Source of the DNA: DSBN01 sp041686355
Lineage (GTDB): Bacteria; Spirochaetota; Spirochaetia; DSM-16054; Sediminispirochaetaceae
NCBI GenBank assembly: GCA_041686355.1
Contig: JAWLDZ010000004.1
Span: 1-64,000, forward strand
DNA length: 64,000 nt
Reading direction: 5' to 3'
Part shown: positions 1 to 7,914 of the stretch, piece by piece
How positions within the stretch are numbered: the first letter of the stretch is position 1
How the letters are laid out: each line of letters starts with the position of its first letter
Made by a program: the position numbers and the translations under genes
The notes under the pieces: model-generated
Told to the model about the DNA's origin: nothing
Databases searched by the model: none
Seen by the model: the letters and a program-made list of their open reading frames with translations, nothing else

Positions 1-127
1 CGGCAAAAAGAGATGGAAAACCGAAGCGCTCCCGTTTAAACTAGTAACAATGTATCTGGTATAAAAAAGGAGAGCGGGAATGGCCCCGGCACCAGTTTTT
101 TGTCACGTTTTCCGGCGTGATACCCAC

Positions 128-208
128 AGCCGAGACTTTAGTCTTGCAGCCGAGTTAATATTCTGCAGCCGCAGTGGTCTCGACTAAAGGAAAGTTTTGA
201 CTAAAGGT
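128..208. repeat. Cluster of short repeats in the 243-base non-coding left edge
   Basis: Bases 1-243 hold no convincing gene. Two adjacent units start with CAGCCGAG (128 and 147) and end in TTG/CTG; a third, CAGCCGC, begins at 166. The words CGAGAC and CTTTAGTC (131-143) recur inverted as GTCTCG and ACTAAAG (177-189), and GACTAAAGG occurs twice (182, 199). The unit at 146-168 matches bases 3246-3268 inside mrpD at 20 of 23 positions. Function unknown; these may be remnants of a small dispersed repeat. Confidence 0.5.
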
Positions 209-211
209 GGG

Positions 212-234
212 AACTAGAGTTGGGAACTCTAGTT
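212..234 (-). terminator. Perfect 10-bp hairpin just after the last mrp gene
   Basis: AACTAGAGTT (212-221), loop GGG, AACTCTAGTT (225-234): a perfect inverted repeat about ten bases past the stop codon of the last minus-strand gene. No T-tract follows on either strand, so it is not a textbook intrinsic terminator. It may stabilise the mRNA 3' end. Confidence 0.45.
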
Positions 235-243
235 GGGTTTAGA

Positions 244-2037
244 CTATAGGTGAGAAAAGAGCAGCAGCAGCAGTAAGCCTGCGACCAATAAACGTAATGA
301 ACTGTTCAAATTTACCCTCGCAATAGATGCAATAGAGGTCATAATTTTGGATCGCATACCCCTGCGAAGCCCTTGAATTTGAAAGATGAAAAGTCCTGCC
401 GCTCCGCTGAGGGTGATCAGGACTGCTTTCAGCAGTGATCCGGCGGAATACCAGGTCGGTCCTGAGAGCGAGACTTCGAAGCCCTCGATTACCGACCCAA
501 GGCTCTGGGGCCCGACAACCGAGAGGGAGCTCAGAAAAGCAAACAGATGCTGCGGGAAAAGGGCAATTGCCACACAGGCGGCGGCCAGAATAGCCATGCC
601 GAGTGAGGCAGCTCCAATTGTCATTCTCTTTTTACCGGTACCGGTATCGATATTGGACGCGGATTCGGTTGCAAGGCCGGTCCCCCGGTTTGACCTAAAA
701 CCGGCTTCAAGGCTGTCCTCGAGATAGGCTTCCGAGCCGGTCCACTGGCCGGTAAAGATGCGGCCCAATTTGAACAGGGCTATTGCAGTCGCAACCCCGG
801 CGATATTCAACAGCCAGGCAGCTGGATAGCTGTATAGGGTGGAGGAGACCAGCAGTTTGGCGTAATAGCCCCCGCTCAGGGGGATGCCCATTAGAGTAAA
901 GGCGGCAATCCAGTACCACACTGCTGTCAGCGGAAAACGGCGCTGCATACCCCGTAGGCTGTATACATCGCGACTGCCTGCTTGGTGGGTAACATAGCCG
1001 ACGGAGAGAAAGAGCAGGGCCTTGGAGAGGGCGTGGAGCAGAATATAGAAGAGGGTGGCGGTCTCTCCGAGGGCTCCGCCAAAACTAAAAACCGCCACAA
1101 TGAAGCCCATCTGACCGACTGATGAATAGGCTAAAATCCGTTTTGCATCGCTTTGCATGACAGCCGCTATGCCGCCAACTAAAGCCCCCCCGATCCCTAA
1201 CCAGGTAGGCAGCTGTTCCAGGGGAGAAAAGGGGATATATGCATAAAAGTGCCACAGGGCAAGCAGGGGAATTTTTATAACCAGACCGGATAACAGGGCC
1301 GACACCGGATAAGGGGCAGAAGAATGCGCCGGCGGAAGCCATGCGTGAAAGGGCACCACCGCCGAACGAGTGGCGATTCCGATGGTAATGAGTGTCAGGG
1401 CAGTTGTAAATGCAGCCCCGGCGCCCTTTGGTAATTCCTGCAAATGGGCTGCTATTTCCCCAAACGCGAGGCTTCCGGTAGAGCGATAAAAAATCCAAAC
1501 CCCAATAAGAAAGAAGGTGATGCTTACCGTGCTGAGCAGCAGGTATCTAAAGGCCGCCAGCATGGCCGTTGCTGTACGATCATAGGCGACTAAAATAATA
1601 GAACACAGTGACAGAACTTCAAACCAGACAAACAGGTTGAATAGATCCCTTGAGAACAGAATTCCCAGTAAGGAAAAATGGGTGAGATACAGGGTAAAGT
1701 AAAAACTGCTTCCGTAGCCTCGTTGTCTCCAGCTTGCAAGCCATACCACGGTGAAAATCACAAGGGCAAGCGCCGCGGAGGCCCAGCCTATTCCGTTTAA
1801 TTCGAACACAATTCCCAGGGGCTCCCGCCAGCCCCCAAAGGCGTACAACCTGGGCACTGCTCCTGCAGCATCTGTGGTACGCAACAGTGCCCAAAGACTC
1901 CCGCAAAACCACAGGAGAAAAGCAGGTATCGGTGAAACCTCACGAGGCAGTAGCTTGCCCACCAGCGTGATCAGTAGCGCACTAAGCGGAGCTAACAGGA
2001 GGAATAGTACATATATGTCTGTGGAGGCAGCATCCAT
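244..2037 (-). CDS. Second MrpD-type cation antiporter subunit (NuoL/M/N family)
   Basis: Integral membrane proton/sodium-translocating subunit of 597 residues, last gene of the mrp operon. It shows the family's FNLFVWFEVLSL helix, with the conserved glutamate near residue 140, and the HAWLP motif near 231-235 followed by a PYPVSALLSG stretch. AAGGAG lies seven bases before the ATG. It closely resembles the preceding gene along its whole length and lacks the C-terminal MbhD/MbhE part of a true MrpA, so it probably takes MrpA's place in a split-subunit complex. Complex I membership is unlikely because the neighbours are all Mrp subunits. Confidence 0.9.
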   Translation of the reverse strand: MDAASTDIYVLFLLLAPLSALLITLVGKLLPREVSPIPAFLLWFCGSLWALLRTTDAAGAVPRLYAFGGWREPLGIVFELNGIGWASAALALVIFTVVWLASWRQRGYGSSFYFTLYLTHFSLLGILFSRDLFNLFVWFEVLSLCSIILVAYDRTATAMLAAFRYLLLSTVSITFFLIGVWIFYRSTGSLAFGEIAAHLQELPKGAGAAFTTALTLITIGIATRSAVVPFHAWLPPAHSSAPYPVSALLSGLVIKIPLLALWHFYAYIPFSPLEQLPTWLGIGGALVGGIAAVMQSDAKRILAYSSVGQMGFIVAVFSFGGALGETATLFYILLHALSKALLFLSVGYVTHQAGSRDVYSLRGMQRRFPLTAVWYWIAAFTLMGIPLSGGYYAKLLVSSTLYSYPAAWLLNIAGVATAIALFKLGRIFTGQWTGSEAYLEDSLEAGFRSNRGTGLATESASNIDTGTGKKRMTIGAASLGMAILAAACVAIALFPQHLFAFLSSLSVVGPQSLGSVIEGFEVSLSGPTWYSAGSLLKAVLITLSGAAGLFIFQIQGLRRGMRSKIMTSIASIARVNLNSSLRLLVAGLLLLLLFSHL

Positions 2038-2053
2038 TCTTGCTCCTTATTTA

Positions 2054-2125
2054 TTTTTCCGCCCGTAAATTTTTTCGGCTGAAAAATTTCCGCCCGGAAA
2101 TTCTCCGGCCGGAAACTCTCCGGCT
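2054..2125. repeat. Array of GC-cored palindromes between the two mrpD genes
   Basis: The 88-base gap holds about five degenerate units of roughly 15 bases with cores CCGCCCG, TCGGCTGA, CCGCCCGG, CCGGCCGG and CCGGC separated by A/T runs. Several are palindromic alone, for example AATTTCCG-CC-CGGAAATT near 2085-2102. As RNA they could fold into successive hairpins between the two cistrons and tune processing or read-through. Confidence 0.6.
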
Positions 2126-3862
2126 TTAATAAGTAAGCAGTCCATAAAGTAGAACCATTACGAAACCGCTTACCAACATGCGCAGCGAACCGTTCAAGCC
2201 GACACTCATAGCCCGGGCTCGGTGGGCTATGTTTTTTCCAAATGGAGACAGCAGGAACAGGGCCAGTAAAAAACCCGCTCCAATGCTTAACCCGGCCTTT
2301 AGGAGAGAGGCGGAGTTGTACCAGCCGATGTTAATCGGAGCGGGAAGCGCGGGTCTGCCATGCAGGAGTAAGAGAATAGAGTGGAGTATTAAGTGAGGGA
2401 CCACTCCCATTGCAATACAGCCGGCTGAAATAACCAGCAGTCCGAAGTTTGCTTCCCCAGCGGCAGTTTTAGAGCCGCGGTCGTCTGCCGGTCTTGATTC
2501 CAGGATGAGCAGATGCGCATCCGATGCTTTACCGAAGAACATGGCGGATAATTTTACAAAGGAAGCTGCTGTTCCAATGCCTGCAGCCAGCAGCAGCAGG
2601 TATGCCGGGTGGGAATGAAGTGCTTCCGACACCAGCACTTTTCCTGTGAACCCCGCCAATAGGGGCAGTCCGGAAATTGAGGCGGCCGCAATCAGAAAGG
2701 CGATCGTGTAGAAGGGAAAAAAGCGTCCGAGACCGCGGATTTTATATACATTTCGGGTGCCCACACGGGTGGTGACATGGCCAACGGTAAGAAAGAGCAA
2801 ACTTTTAAAGAGGGCATGGGCAATAATATAAAACAGGGCCGCCGAGCGGCCGAGTACTCCACCGATGCCGAAAGCTGCCAGAATGTACCCCATCTGCGAT
2901 ACCGAATGATACCCCAGCAGTTTCTTTGCGTCATTCTGCACCATTGCAGCCGCCACTCCCCATACTGCAGTCACTCCTCCCAGCCATACCAAGGCCTCCA
3001 TAAGCTGGGGGAATTCGATTAGTTCAAAGATTCTCCACAGGGCTATCATGGGGGCCTTGATTACGAAGCCGGAGAGCAGGGCCGACACCGGATATGGAGC
3101 GGCGGTATGGGCATCGGGCAGCCAGGTATGGAAGGGGGTTACCGCTGCTCTGGTGAGGATGGCGGCGGTAATGAGGGCGAGGGCTAATCCTGCGGACGAC
3201 TGAACCCTCGCAACCGGCAGAGCAGCTGTGATAGTCTGCGGTTCAGCAGCCGAGTTAAGACTCTGCAGACCTTCGGCAATGTCCGCCAGTGCCAATGAAC
3301 CGGTGAGTCGGTAGAGTATCCACACTCCAACCAGGAAAAAGGTGATACTGAGGGAACTGATTAACAGATACCGGATCGCAGCCAGACGGGAGCTGAGGCT
3401 GCGGTCATAGCTGATTAAAATGAATGAGCTGAGCGAGAGTACTTCAAACCAGACAAACAGGTTAAAAATGTCACGGCTGCACAGTACTCCCTGCAGCGAA
3501 AACAGAGCCATGAAAAAGAAAAAGTAAAACAGGGAGCCGAAGCGTTTGTAACGTCGGGAGGCCAGCCAGGCTGCCGAGGCGATAACAATATCTGTGAAGG
3601 TAGCTATCCAGGTTAGGCCGTTTATCGAGAGGCTGATACCGTAGGGCTCGGCCCAGCCACCGAGGCTGTATTCGAGAGACTGTCCATATAAAATCGCCGG
3701 GGCGGCTGCATATATTGCCCACAGTGAGCCTCCCAGCCATACCAAAAAGGCCGGGGTAATCGAATAACGGGGAGGCAGAAATTTCCCGATCAGGCTGAGG
3801 ATTGCCGCAACAAGGGGGGCGAATAAAATTATTAATACCGGTAGTTCACTCTGCGGGTTCAT
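2126..3862 (-). CDS. mrpD: Na+/H+ antiporter subunit D (MrpD)
   Basis: 578-residue polytopic membrane protein of the NuoL/M/N family, the ion-translocating subunit of Mrp. It has the WFEVLSL helix (glutamate near 140), PFHTWLPDAHTAAPYPVSALLSG near 245 and many transmembrane helices. It overlaps the end of mrpC by 17 bases, suggesting translational coupling. Compared with its paralogue downstream it carries about 16 extra residues just before the PFHTWLP motif, and that DNA contains a near copy of the repeat at 146-168. Otherwise it is full length. Confidence 0.95.
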   Translation of the reverse strand: MNPQSELPVLIILFAPLVAAILSLIGKFLPPRYSITPAFLVWLGGSLWAIYAAAPAILYGQSLEYSLGGWAEPYGISLSINGLTWIATFTDIVIASAAWLASRRYKRFGSLFYFFFFMALFSLQGVLCSRDIFNLFVWFEVLSLSSFILISYDRSLSSRLAAIRYLLISSLSITFFLVGVWILYRLTGSLALADIAEGLQSLNSAAEPQTITAALPVARVQSSAGLALALITAAILTRAAVTPFHTWLPDAHTAAPYPVSALLSGFVIKAPMIALWRIFELIEFPQLMEALVWLGGVTAVWGVAAAMVQNDAKKLLGYHSVSQMGYILAAFGIGGVLGRSAALFYIIAHALFKSLLFLTVGHVTTRVGTRNVYKIRGLGRFFPFYTIAFLIAAASISGLPLLAGFTGKVLVSEALHSHPAYLLLLAAGIGTAASFVKLSAMFFGKASDAHLLILESRPADDRGSKTAAGEANFGLLVISAGCIAMGVVPHLILHSILLLLHGRPALPAPINIGWYNSASLLKAGLSIGAGFLLALFLLSPFGKNIAHRARAMSVGLNGSLRMLVSGFVMVLLYGLLTY

Positions 3863-4190
3863 CTAGAGATTCCTCGATTTCACGGATGTCCAGACTCCCG
3901 CAGCTGCGATAGAGTTTGACCGCCAATATAAGCCCCACTGCGGTTACCGAAAGTCCCACCACAATCGCGGTCAGCATCAAGGCTTGGGGAATCGGGTCTA
4001 CGATCATACCCGACTCGGTTTGTGTGAGAATTGGAGCCCGAATACCGTCTATACGACCGGAGAGGATAAAGAGGATAACTACCGAACTGTTCAGCAGGCT
4101 CAAACCAATGATTTTACGGATAAGTGATCGGCCGGCCATAATCCCGAATAATCCTACACAAAACAGTACAATTACTAACAGCTTATCCAT
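3846..4190 (-). CDS. mrpC: Na+/H+ antiporter subunit C (MrpC, NuoK-like)
   Basis: Small NuoK-family membrane protein of 114 residues with three predicted helices. The chosen ATG at 4190 begins MDKLLVIVLF and overlaps the stop of mrpB (GGATGGATAA); a start seven codons upstream at 4211 is possible but fits the family less well. TGGAG lies about ten bases upstream. It sits between mrpB and mrpD, the usual Mrp order. In the family this subunit contributes to the ion path next to subunits A and D. Confidence 0.93.
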   Translation of the reverse strand: MDKLLVIVLFCVGLFGIMAGRSLIRKIIGLSLLNSSVVILFILSGRIDGIRAPILTQTESGMIVDPIPQALMLTAIVVGLSVTAVGLILAVKLYRSCGSLDIREIEESLDEPAE

Positions 4191-4611
4191 CCGACGGCTC
4201 CAGGGATTCACGAATAATCAGCAGACTCAATAAACCGATGCCGGCACCAACCTTTAGGCCGATTGCTAGATTCATAAAGAAAATAAACCAGGCATGGGGA
4301 CGGGATGTTCCCGGAAAAGGGTCTGCGAGAAAATAACCGGTCGCAGCTATTCCGCTCACCCCTATCAAAAACAGTAAGACAAATCCGACAGTTTCTCCCA
4401 TACTAAGGGCGAAGTTAGACAAAAGATCTTCCCTTCGCTCACTTCTGCAGCCGAGGGCAGGCAGTATCAAACCCGAAGCCAGCACCACTCCCCCCTGGAA
4501 ACCGCCGCCCGGTGAGAGATGCCCGTAACTGATAAGGTAACAACCAAACAGAAGCACATAGGGTGATAGTTTTCGGGAAGCTACATCCAGCATATCGGTT
4601 TTTGTACGCAT
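4183..4611 (-). CDS. mrpB: Na+/H+ antiporter subunit B (MrpB/MnhB domain)
   Basis: 142-residue membrane protein with the MnhB signature: an early SYGHLSPGGGFQGG stretch near residues 28-42 followed by two further helices. AAGGAGT precedes the ATG. Length is typical for a stand-alone MnhB subunit. It lies in the uninterrupted minus-strand mrp operon between the MbhD/E-like subunit and mrpC. MnhB is an accessory subunit required for antiport in characterised Mrp complexes. Confidence 0.94.
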   Translation of the reverse strand: MRTKTDMLDVASRKLSPYVLLFGCYLISYGHLSPGGGFQGGVVLASGLILPALGCRSERREDLLSNFALSMGETVGFVLLFLIGVSGIAATGYFLADPFPGTSRPHAWFIFFMNLAIGLKVGAGIGLLSLLIIRESLEPSDG

Positions 4612-4654
4612 CGCTTTACTCCTTTATTGCTCCATATGGCTTTGGGTTCAGTTA

Positions 4655-5170
4655 TTAATCTGCACGGGACAAAAAGTAGATGGAACCGGTGACGGCGCAC
4701 AGCAGTACAATAGTTTCTCCAAAAGTATCGAATGCCCGGTACCCGAGATATACAGCGCTAACCAGGTTGAGCGCTCCGGTGTCCTTGTAACCGTTTTCAA
4801 AGAGAAAATCCCGTAAAAAACTTGGTGTCCCCTGCAGGGGAGGCAAAAAGATAAACAGGGCTATACCGACTGCTGCCACCAAAAGAATATCTATCAGCAC
4901 CCCGGCGGACAGTTTTATTCCGCCCGTATTCGGGTACTCTCTGCTGCAGGCGTGTACCGCCCATACAAAGATAAGGGTAGTCATTCCAGCTCCGACTGCA
5001 GCTTCGGTTATGGCTACATCCGGGGCGTGGCTGACGTAGAACAGCAGGGATGATAAGAAGCTGAAAATCGAAAGGAGAATTACCGAGACGTATAAATCCT
5101 TGAACAGGATCGAGAGAGTTCCGGCGGCAACTACTACAAACAGCAGGCCGTTAATAAACACTTCGATCAT
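4655..5170 (-). CDS. MbhD/MbhE-type subunit, equivalent to the C-terminus of MrpA
   Basis: 171-residue membrane protein that looks like the DUF4040 (MbhD) domain followed by an MbhE-like tail. APDVAITEAAVGAGMTT near residues 50-65 is the MbhD signature; YLGYRAFDTFGET near 145-157 matches MbhE. In full MrpA these parts are fused behind a NuoL-like domain; here they are a separate gene. The start at 5170 forms an ATGA overlap with the stop of mrpG and has GGAGG nine bases upstream; the ATG at 5185 is less likely. Confidence 0.9.
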   Translation of the reverse strand: MIEVFINGLLFVVVAAGTLSILFKDLYVSVILLSIFSFLSSLLFYVSHAPDVAITEAAVGAGMTTLIFVWAVHACSREYPNTGGIKLSAGVLIDILLVAAVGIALFIFLPPLQGTPSFLRDFLFENGYKDTGALNLVSAVYLGYRAFDTFGETIVLLCAVTGSIYFLSRAD

Positions 5171-5463
5171 TGTTGTCGCCTCCATGGAACGATTCCCTCT
5201 TCCCAGGCATAACGGGCGATGATGTGAGTTGCAACCGGATTAGTGATAATAAAAAAGATGGTAATTGCTGCGACCTTTCCTGTGAAGGGGCTTATGCCGG
5301 ATAACAACATACAGGCAACAAGTATTGAAAGCACCGAGGTGGTACTGCAGGTTGATGAAGTTTGCAGGCGTGTATACACATCCGGTGCTTTTAACAAGCC
5401 CAGATGACCGGTTAAGGCAAAGAACACCCCAAGAATAAAAAAAACAACCGCTGCCCAGCTCAC
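5167..5463 (-). CDS. mrpG: Na+/H+ antiporter subunit G (MrpG)
   Basis: 98-residue protein with three predicted membrane helices and the PhaG/MnhG pattern, including GLLKAPDVYTRLQTSS near residues 22-38 and ITNPVATHIIARYA near the C-terminus. It starts with GTG in a GTGA overlap with the stop of mrpF and ends in an ATGA overlap with the next gene, so the cistrons should be translationally coupled. Accessory subunit of the Mrp complex in the cytoplasmic membrane. Confidence 0.94.
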   Translation of the reverse strand: MSWAAVVFFILGVFFALTGHLGLLKAPDVYTRLQTSSTCSTTSVLSILVACMLLSGISPFTGKVAAITIFFIITNPVATHIIARYAWEEGIVPWRRQQ

Positions 5464-5738
5464 TTCGAATTACTCCTTTTAGAGAGATAACGGGTGATGG
5501 CCAATACTCCCAAAAATCCAAAGACCGAATACACCATGGCTACATCTAAATATACTGGCGAGCCGGCCCGAAAAGCCGTCACTACCAGTAACGCTATAAC
5601 CTGGGAACCGACCAAATTCAGGGCGGTTAATCTGTCGGCTGTAGTGGGCCCGATTATGATTCGGATAATTCCGACAATACAGGATCCCAGCAAAAAAGCA
5701 ATTGTCCAATCTATAATTACCGGTAATGAAAATTCCAT
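5460..5738 (-). CDS. mrpF: Na+/H+ antiporter subunit F (MrpF)
   Basis: 92-residue MrpF/PhaF family protein with three helices and the conserved GPTTADRLTALNLVGSQ segment near residues 30-45. The ATG at 5738 follows the stop of mrpE by two bases; a GTG at 5750 would overlap mrpE and add MGVR. Length and position between mrpE and mrpG are standard for the Mrp family. Confidence 0.93.
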   Translation of the reverse strand: MEFSLPVIIDWTIAFLLGSCIVGIIRIIIGPTTADRLTALNLVGSQVIALLVVTAFRAGSPVYLDVAMVYSVFGFLGVLAITRYLSKRSNSK

Positions 5739-5740
5739 TC

Positions 5741-6253
5741 TTACACCCACACTCTTTTTAACAGATTCTCAAAACTGCCCTTGATGATATTCCCGGCAAA
5801 ACGGCTATGGGTGGTTGAAGCGTTTAGCCAGTGCACTACTAAATGATCTTCGGTCAGCTCTAGGGTGATCGTTCCAGGGGTTAAGGTGATAGATCCGGCA
5901 ATTACGCTGCGGGCGATATCTGAATTGAGGCGAGTGCGAAAATGAACTACCCGGGGATAATACTTGCCCCGCAGCACTGCGAAGGCGGTTTGAAAGCTGG
6001 CAAGATACACCTTATAAAATACCAGTATGCCATAGAAAAGCAGCCAATGTACCCTCGGCAGCAATGTACGTCGGGCGGCTTCATCGTCATCGATAAAGAG
6101 TTTAAAGGTGGTGAGGGCAATAAGAAAGGAAAACCCCGATCCCATCAGCAGCGATCGTGTATCGGTGCTTCCGGTAAACAGCAGCCAGCCGGCAAACAGG
6201 TAGAGAGTAGTGAGAATAATTCTGGTTATCGCCCATTTGAAAGAAGAGGTCAT
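5741..6253 (-). CDS. mrpE: Na+/H+ antiporter subunit E (MrpE)
   Basis: 170-residue protein with N-terminal membrane helices (about 10-50 and 70-90) and a soluble C-terminal domain containing the MrpE signature VIAGSITLTPGTITLEL near 115-132. It is the first structural antiporter gene of the operon, two bases after the PTS-like gene. Order E, F, G, MbhDE, B, C, D, D differs from the classic ABCDEFG and resembles split-A Mrp/Mbh clusters. Confidence 0.93.
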   Translation of the reverse strand: MTSSFKWAITRIILTTLYLFAGWLLFTGSTDTRSLLMGSGFSFLIALTTFKLFIDDDEAARRTLLPRVHWLLFYGILVFYKVYLASFQTAFAVLRGKYYPRVVHFRTRLNSDIARSVIAGSITLTPGTITLELTEDHLVVHWLNASTTHSRFAGNIIKGSFENLLKRVWV

Positions 6254-6255
6254 GC

Positions 6256-6717
6256 TTATGCCTCCTCTGACCGGCGAAACAGCTCGATCACCTCTTCGGC
6301 GGTGGCTGCTTCAAAAAGCTGGGTTCGAAACTGTTTTTCCGTAAGTAAGCGGCTTAATTTACTCAGCAGTTTGAGGTGCTCACTAGTGGCTGTTTGAGGC
6401 CCGGCCAACAAAAATATCAGTTGCGCTGGTCTATTGTCGGCCGAATCGAAGGGAATTCCGGTCGTACTGCGACCGAAAGCCATCACGGTATCGTTAACTA
6501 AATTGGTCAGGCAGTGGGGAATTGCTATTCCGTGGCCGATTCCGGTAGAGGCCATAGCCTCGCGTTCGAGAATTTTGCATGCCAGAGCCTTACTGTTCTC
6601 GACTTTACCGGCACTCTGTAAAAGGTTGGTCAACTCAGTTATAACCCGTTTTTTCCGTCTCTCACGTAATTCGAGGCTAATACACTCCGGCGAAAGCAGT
6701 CCTGTAATTGAAATCAC
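6256..6717 (-). CDS. PTS EIIA-type (fructose/Ntr family) regulatory protein
   Basis: 153 residues covering one EIIA type-2 domain. The phosphorylatable histidine is visible as H68 in GIGHGIAIPH. There is no adjacent EIIB or EIIC gene, so a sugar-transport role is unlikely; stand-alone EIIA-Ntr-like proteins regulate potassium or sodium transporters in other bacteria. It begins with GTG in a four-base overlap with the PII-like gene and is followed two bases later by mrpE. I infer that its phosphorylation state controls the antiporter; the direct target is unproven. Confidence 0.88.
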   Translation of the reverse strand: MISITGLLSPECISLELRERRKKRVITELTNLLQSAGKVENSKALACKILEREAMASTGIGHGIAIPHCLTNLVNDTVMAFGRSTTGIPFDSADNRPAQLIFLLAGPQTATSEHLKLLSKLSRLLTEKQFRTQLFEAATAEEVIELFRRSEEA

Positions 6718-7079
6718 TTGTTCTCCTCCCCTTCGTCAGTAGTGTCTTGGTCTATCAGTCCTGTGGCAAAATCGACCGGCACGGAGAACAGGATGCCCGT
6801 GCCCGGTAAGTCGAGACCTCCGGTTATTTTATCGAGTAATTTTTGAAGTCTCTGGATTGCATCTTCATCCCTAACAACCGAAATGATGGTTTTATTGTAG
6901 GGCTTATTGCCCTTCATGAATTCTTTAAAATCGGCGAAAAGAGGAACCTCATAGCTCAGGTAGCGTCCCATACCCTCCGAGTCAAGCACGGTTGCCCCAC
7001 TGATGCCGGCTTCCACATAGGCGGCCAACACATCATCGAGCAGTTCCTCTGTATTCAGCACAAAAACAACTAATTTCAT
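6714..7079 (-). CDS. PII-like signalling protein heading the mrp operon
   Basis: 121-residue small protein with a PII-like beta-alpha-beta fold pattern: MKLVVFVLN strand, helix, then GISGATVLDSEGMGR near residues 23-37, and a late PGTGILFSVPVDFATGL strand-loop. It lacks the uridylylated tyrosine context of GlnB T-loops, so it belongs with PII-like proteins rather than GlnB/GlnK. The ATG at 7079 has AGGAG ten bases upstream; the longer reading frame to 7178 crosses the promoter and is rejected. It is the first gene of the antiporter operon, suggesting nucleotide- or ion-linked control of Mrp. Confidence 0.82.
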   Translation of the reverse strand: MKLVVFVLNTEELLDDVLAAYVEAGISGATVLDSEGMGRYLSYEVPLFADFKEFMKGNKPYNKTIISVVRDEDAIQRLQKLLDKITGGLDLPGTGILFSVPVDFATGLIDQDTTDEGEENK

Positions 7080-7107
7080 GTGGATGAACTCCTGTTTCTC
7101 AGGAAGG

Positions 7108-7136
7108 ATTATAGAGCGCTTTGAGTGAGAACGCAA
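7108..7136 (-). promoter_or_regulatory. Sigma-70-type promoter of the PII/PTS/mrp operon
   Basis: Minus-strand TTGCGT (7131-7136), 17-base spacer, perfect TATAAT (7108-7113). Transcription should start near 7101, giving a leader of about 22 bases with an AGGAG site before the ATG at 7079. It lies just after the terminator of the upstream gene. Confidence 0.8.
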
Positions 7137-7141
7137 CTGGG

Positions 7142-7166
7142 AAAAGGGCTGAAAAGCGGTAGCCCT
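7142..7166 (-). terminator. Intrinsic terminator behind the UMP kinase-like gene
   Basis: On the minus strand AGGGCT, a ten-base loop, AGCCCT, then TTTT (7142-7145). It separates the 8589-7212 unit from the mrp operon promoter. Confidence 0.6.
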
Positions 7167-7211
7167 AGAAGGGCACACTTTGAAATACCGGCGAAACGGT
7201 TCGAGCCGAGT

Positions 7212-7913
7212 CTATTCCGGGCCTATTACCGAACCGACAAAATCACGGTCATACAGGATATCCAACGTATTTTCGATATCACCCCCGGCTGCCGAAACAA
7301 CCCGGAGATTGATTTCCGATCCCCGACGGGCCGCAACCGGATCAAAGGGAAGATTTTTCCCGGGTGTCCACTCGTTGCCCACCATGGCTCGGAATTCCCC
7401 CCAACTCATGTGGTCGATCGGCTCGGCAGTAGGGTCTTGCTTTGGATCGGCTGTGTATATCTTTGCAATATTTGATAAGTTGATCACCGTATCCGCCCCA
7501 AACTTCTCAGCCAAAAGTACCGCATCGTTGTCTGTTGAAAAGCCGGGTTTCCAGCCTGCCGCTACCAGTACTTGTCCCTTCATCGCGGTCACGACTGTTG
7601 GATCTGTTACCACCTCATCCGGGCACTGTTCAGAGAACACCGCCTTCAATAGACGGGCGTTTAAGCGAGTCGCTGCAATTCCTATCCAGTCCTGCTCATC
7701 ACTGTTATGGTCCTGTACAATTTCGCGGTAGGCCCTTTGATAGAGCCTGGCGGGCATTCCACCTCCACTAACCATAATTATCTTACGCTGAAGGTCTTCT
7801 GCCAAGTATTCACTGATGGCCCTTCGAAAACGTATTAGAAAATCGCTGTCCACTCCCTCGGGAGCGATGATTGAACCACCGACCGAGAGTACCTTTATCT
7901 TGTTTGAATGCAT
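7212..7913 (-). CDS. Archaeal-type UMP kinase (amino acid kinase fold)
   Basis: 233 residues. N-terminal SVGGSIIAPEGVD, the nucleotide-binding VSGGGMPARLYQRAYREI near 48-65, PGFSTDNDAVLLAEKFGAD near 142-160 and SNIAKIYTADP near 167-177 match the shorter archaeal subfamily of UMP kinases. It would phosphorylate UMP to UDP in the cytoplasm. It follows the membrane protein gene by one base (same operon) and ends in a terminator. A usual bacterial pyrH may exist elsewhere in the genome, so the in vivo substrate is not certain. Confidence 0.8.
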   Translation of the reverse strand: MHSNKIKVLSVGGSIIAPEGVDSDFLIRFRRAISEYLAEDLQRKIIMVSGGGMPARLYQRAYREIVQDHNSDEQDWIGIAATRLNARLLKAVFSEQCPDEVVTDPTVVTAMKGQVLVAAGWKPGFSTDNDAVLLAEKFGADTVINLSNIAKIYTADPKQDPTAEPIDHMSWGEFRAMVGNEWTPGKNLPFDPVAARRGSEINLRVVSAAGGDIENTLDILYDRDFVGSVIGPE

Positions 7914-7914
7914 G

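Noticed and set aside
244..5750. Complex I (nuo) operon
   Set aside because: Subunits match MrpB, E, F and G; no quinone-binding or peripheral Nuo genes are present.
6256..6717. Sugar-uptake PTS component
   Set aside because: No EIIB, EIIC or sugar genes nearby; a regulatory EIIA role fits the operon better.
7141..7211. tRNA-like stretch with GGTTCGA
   Set aside because: No acceptor stem or cloverleaf can be formed; the GGTTCGA context is part of a gene-end spacer.
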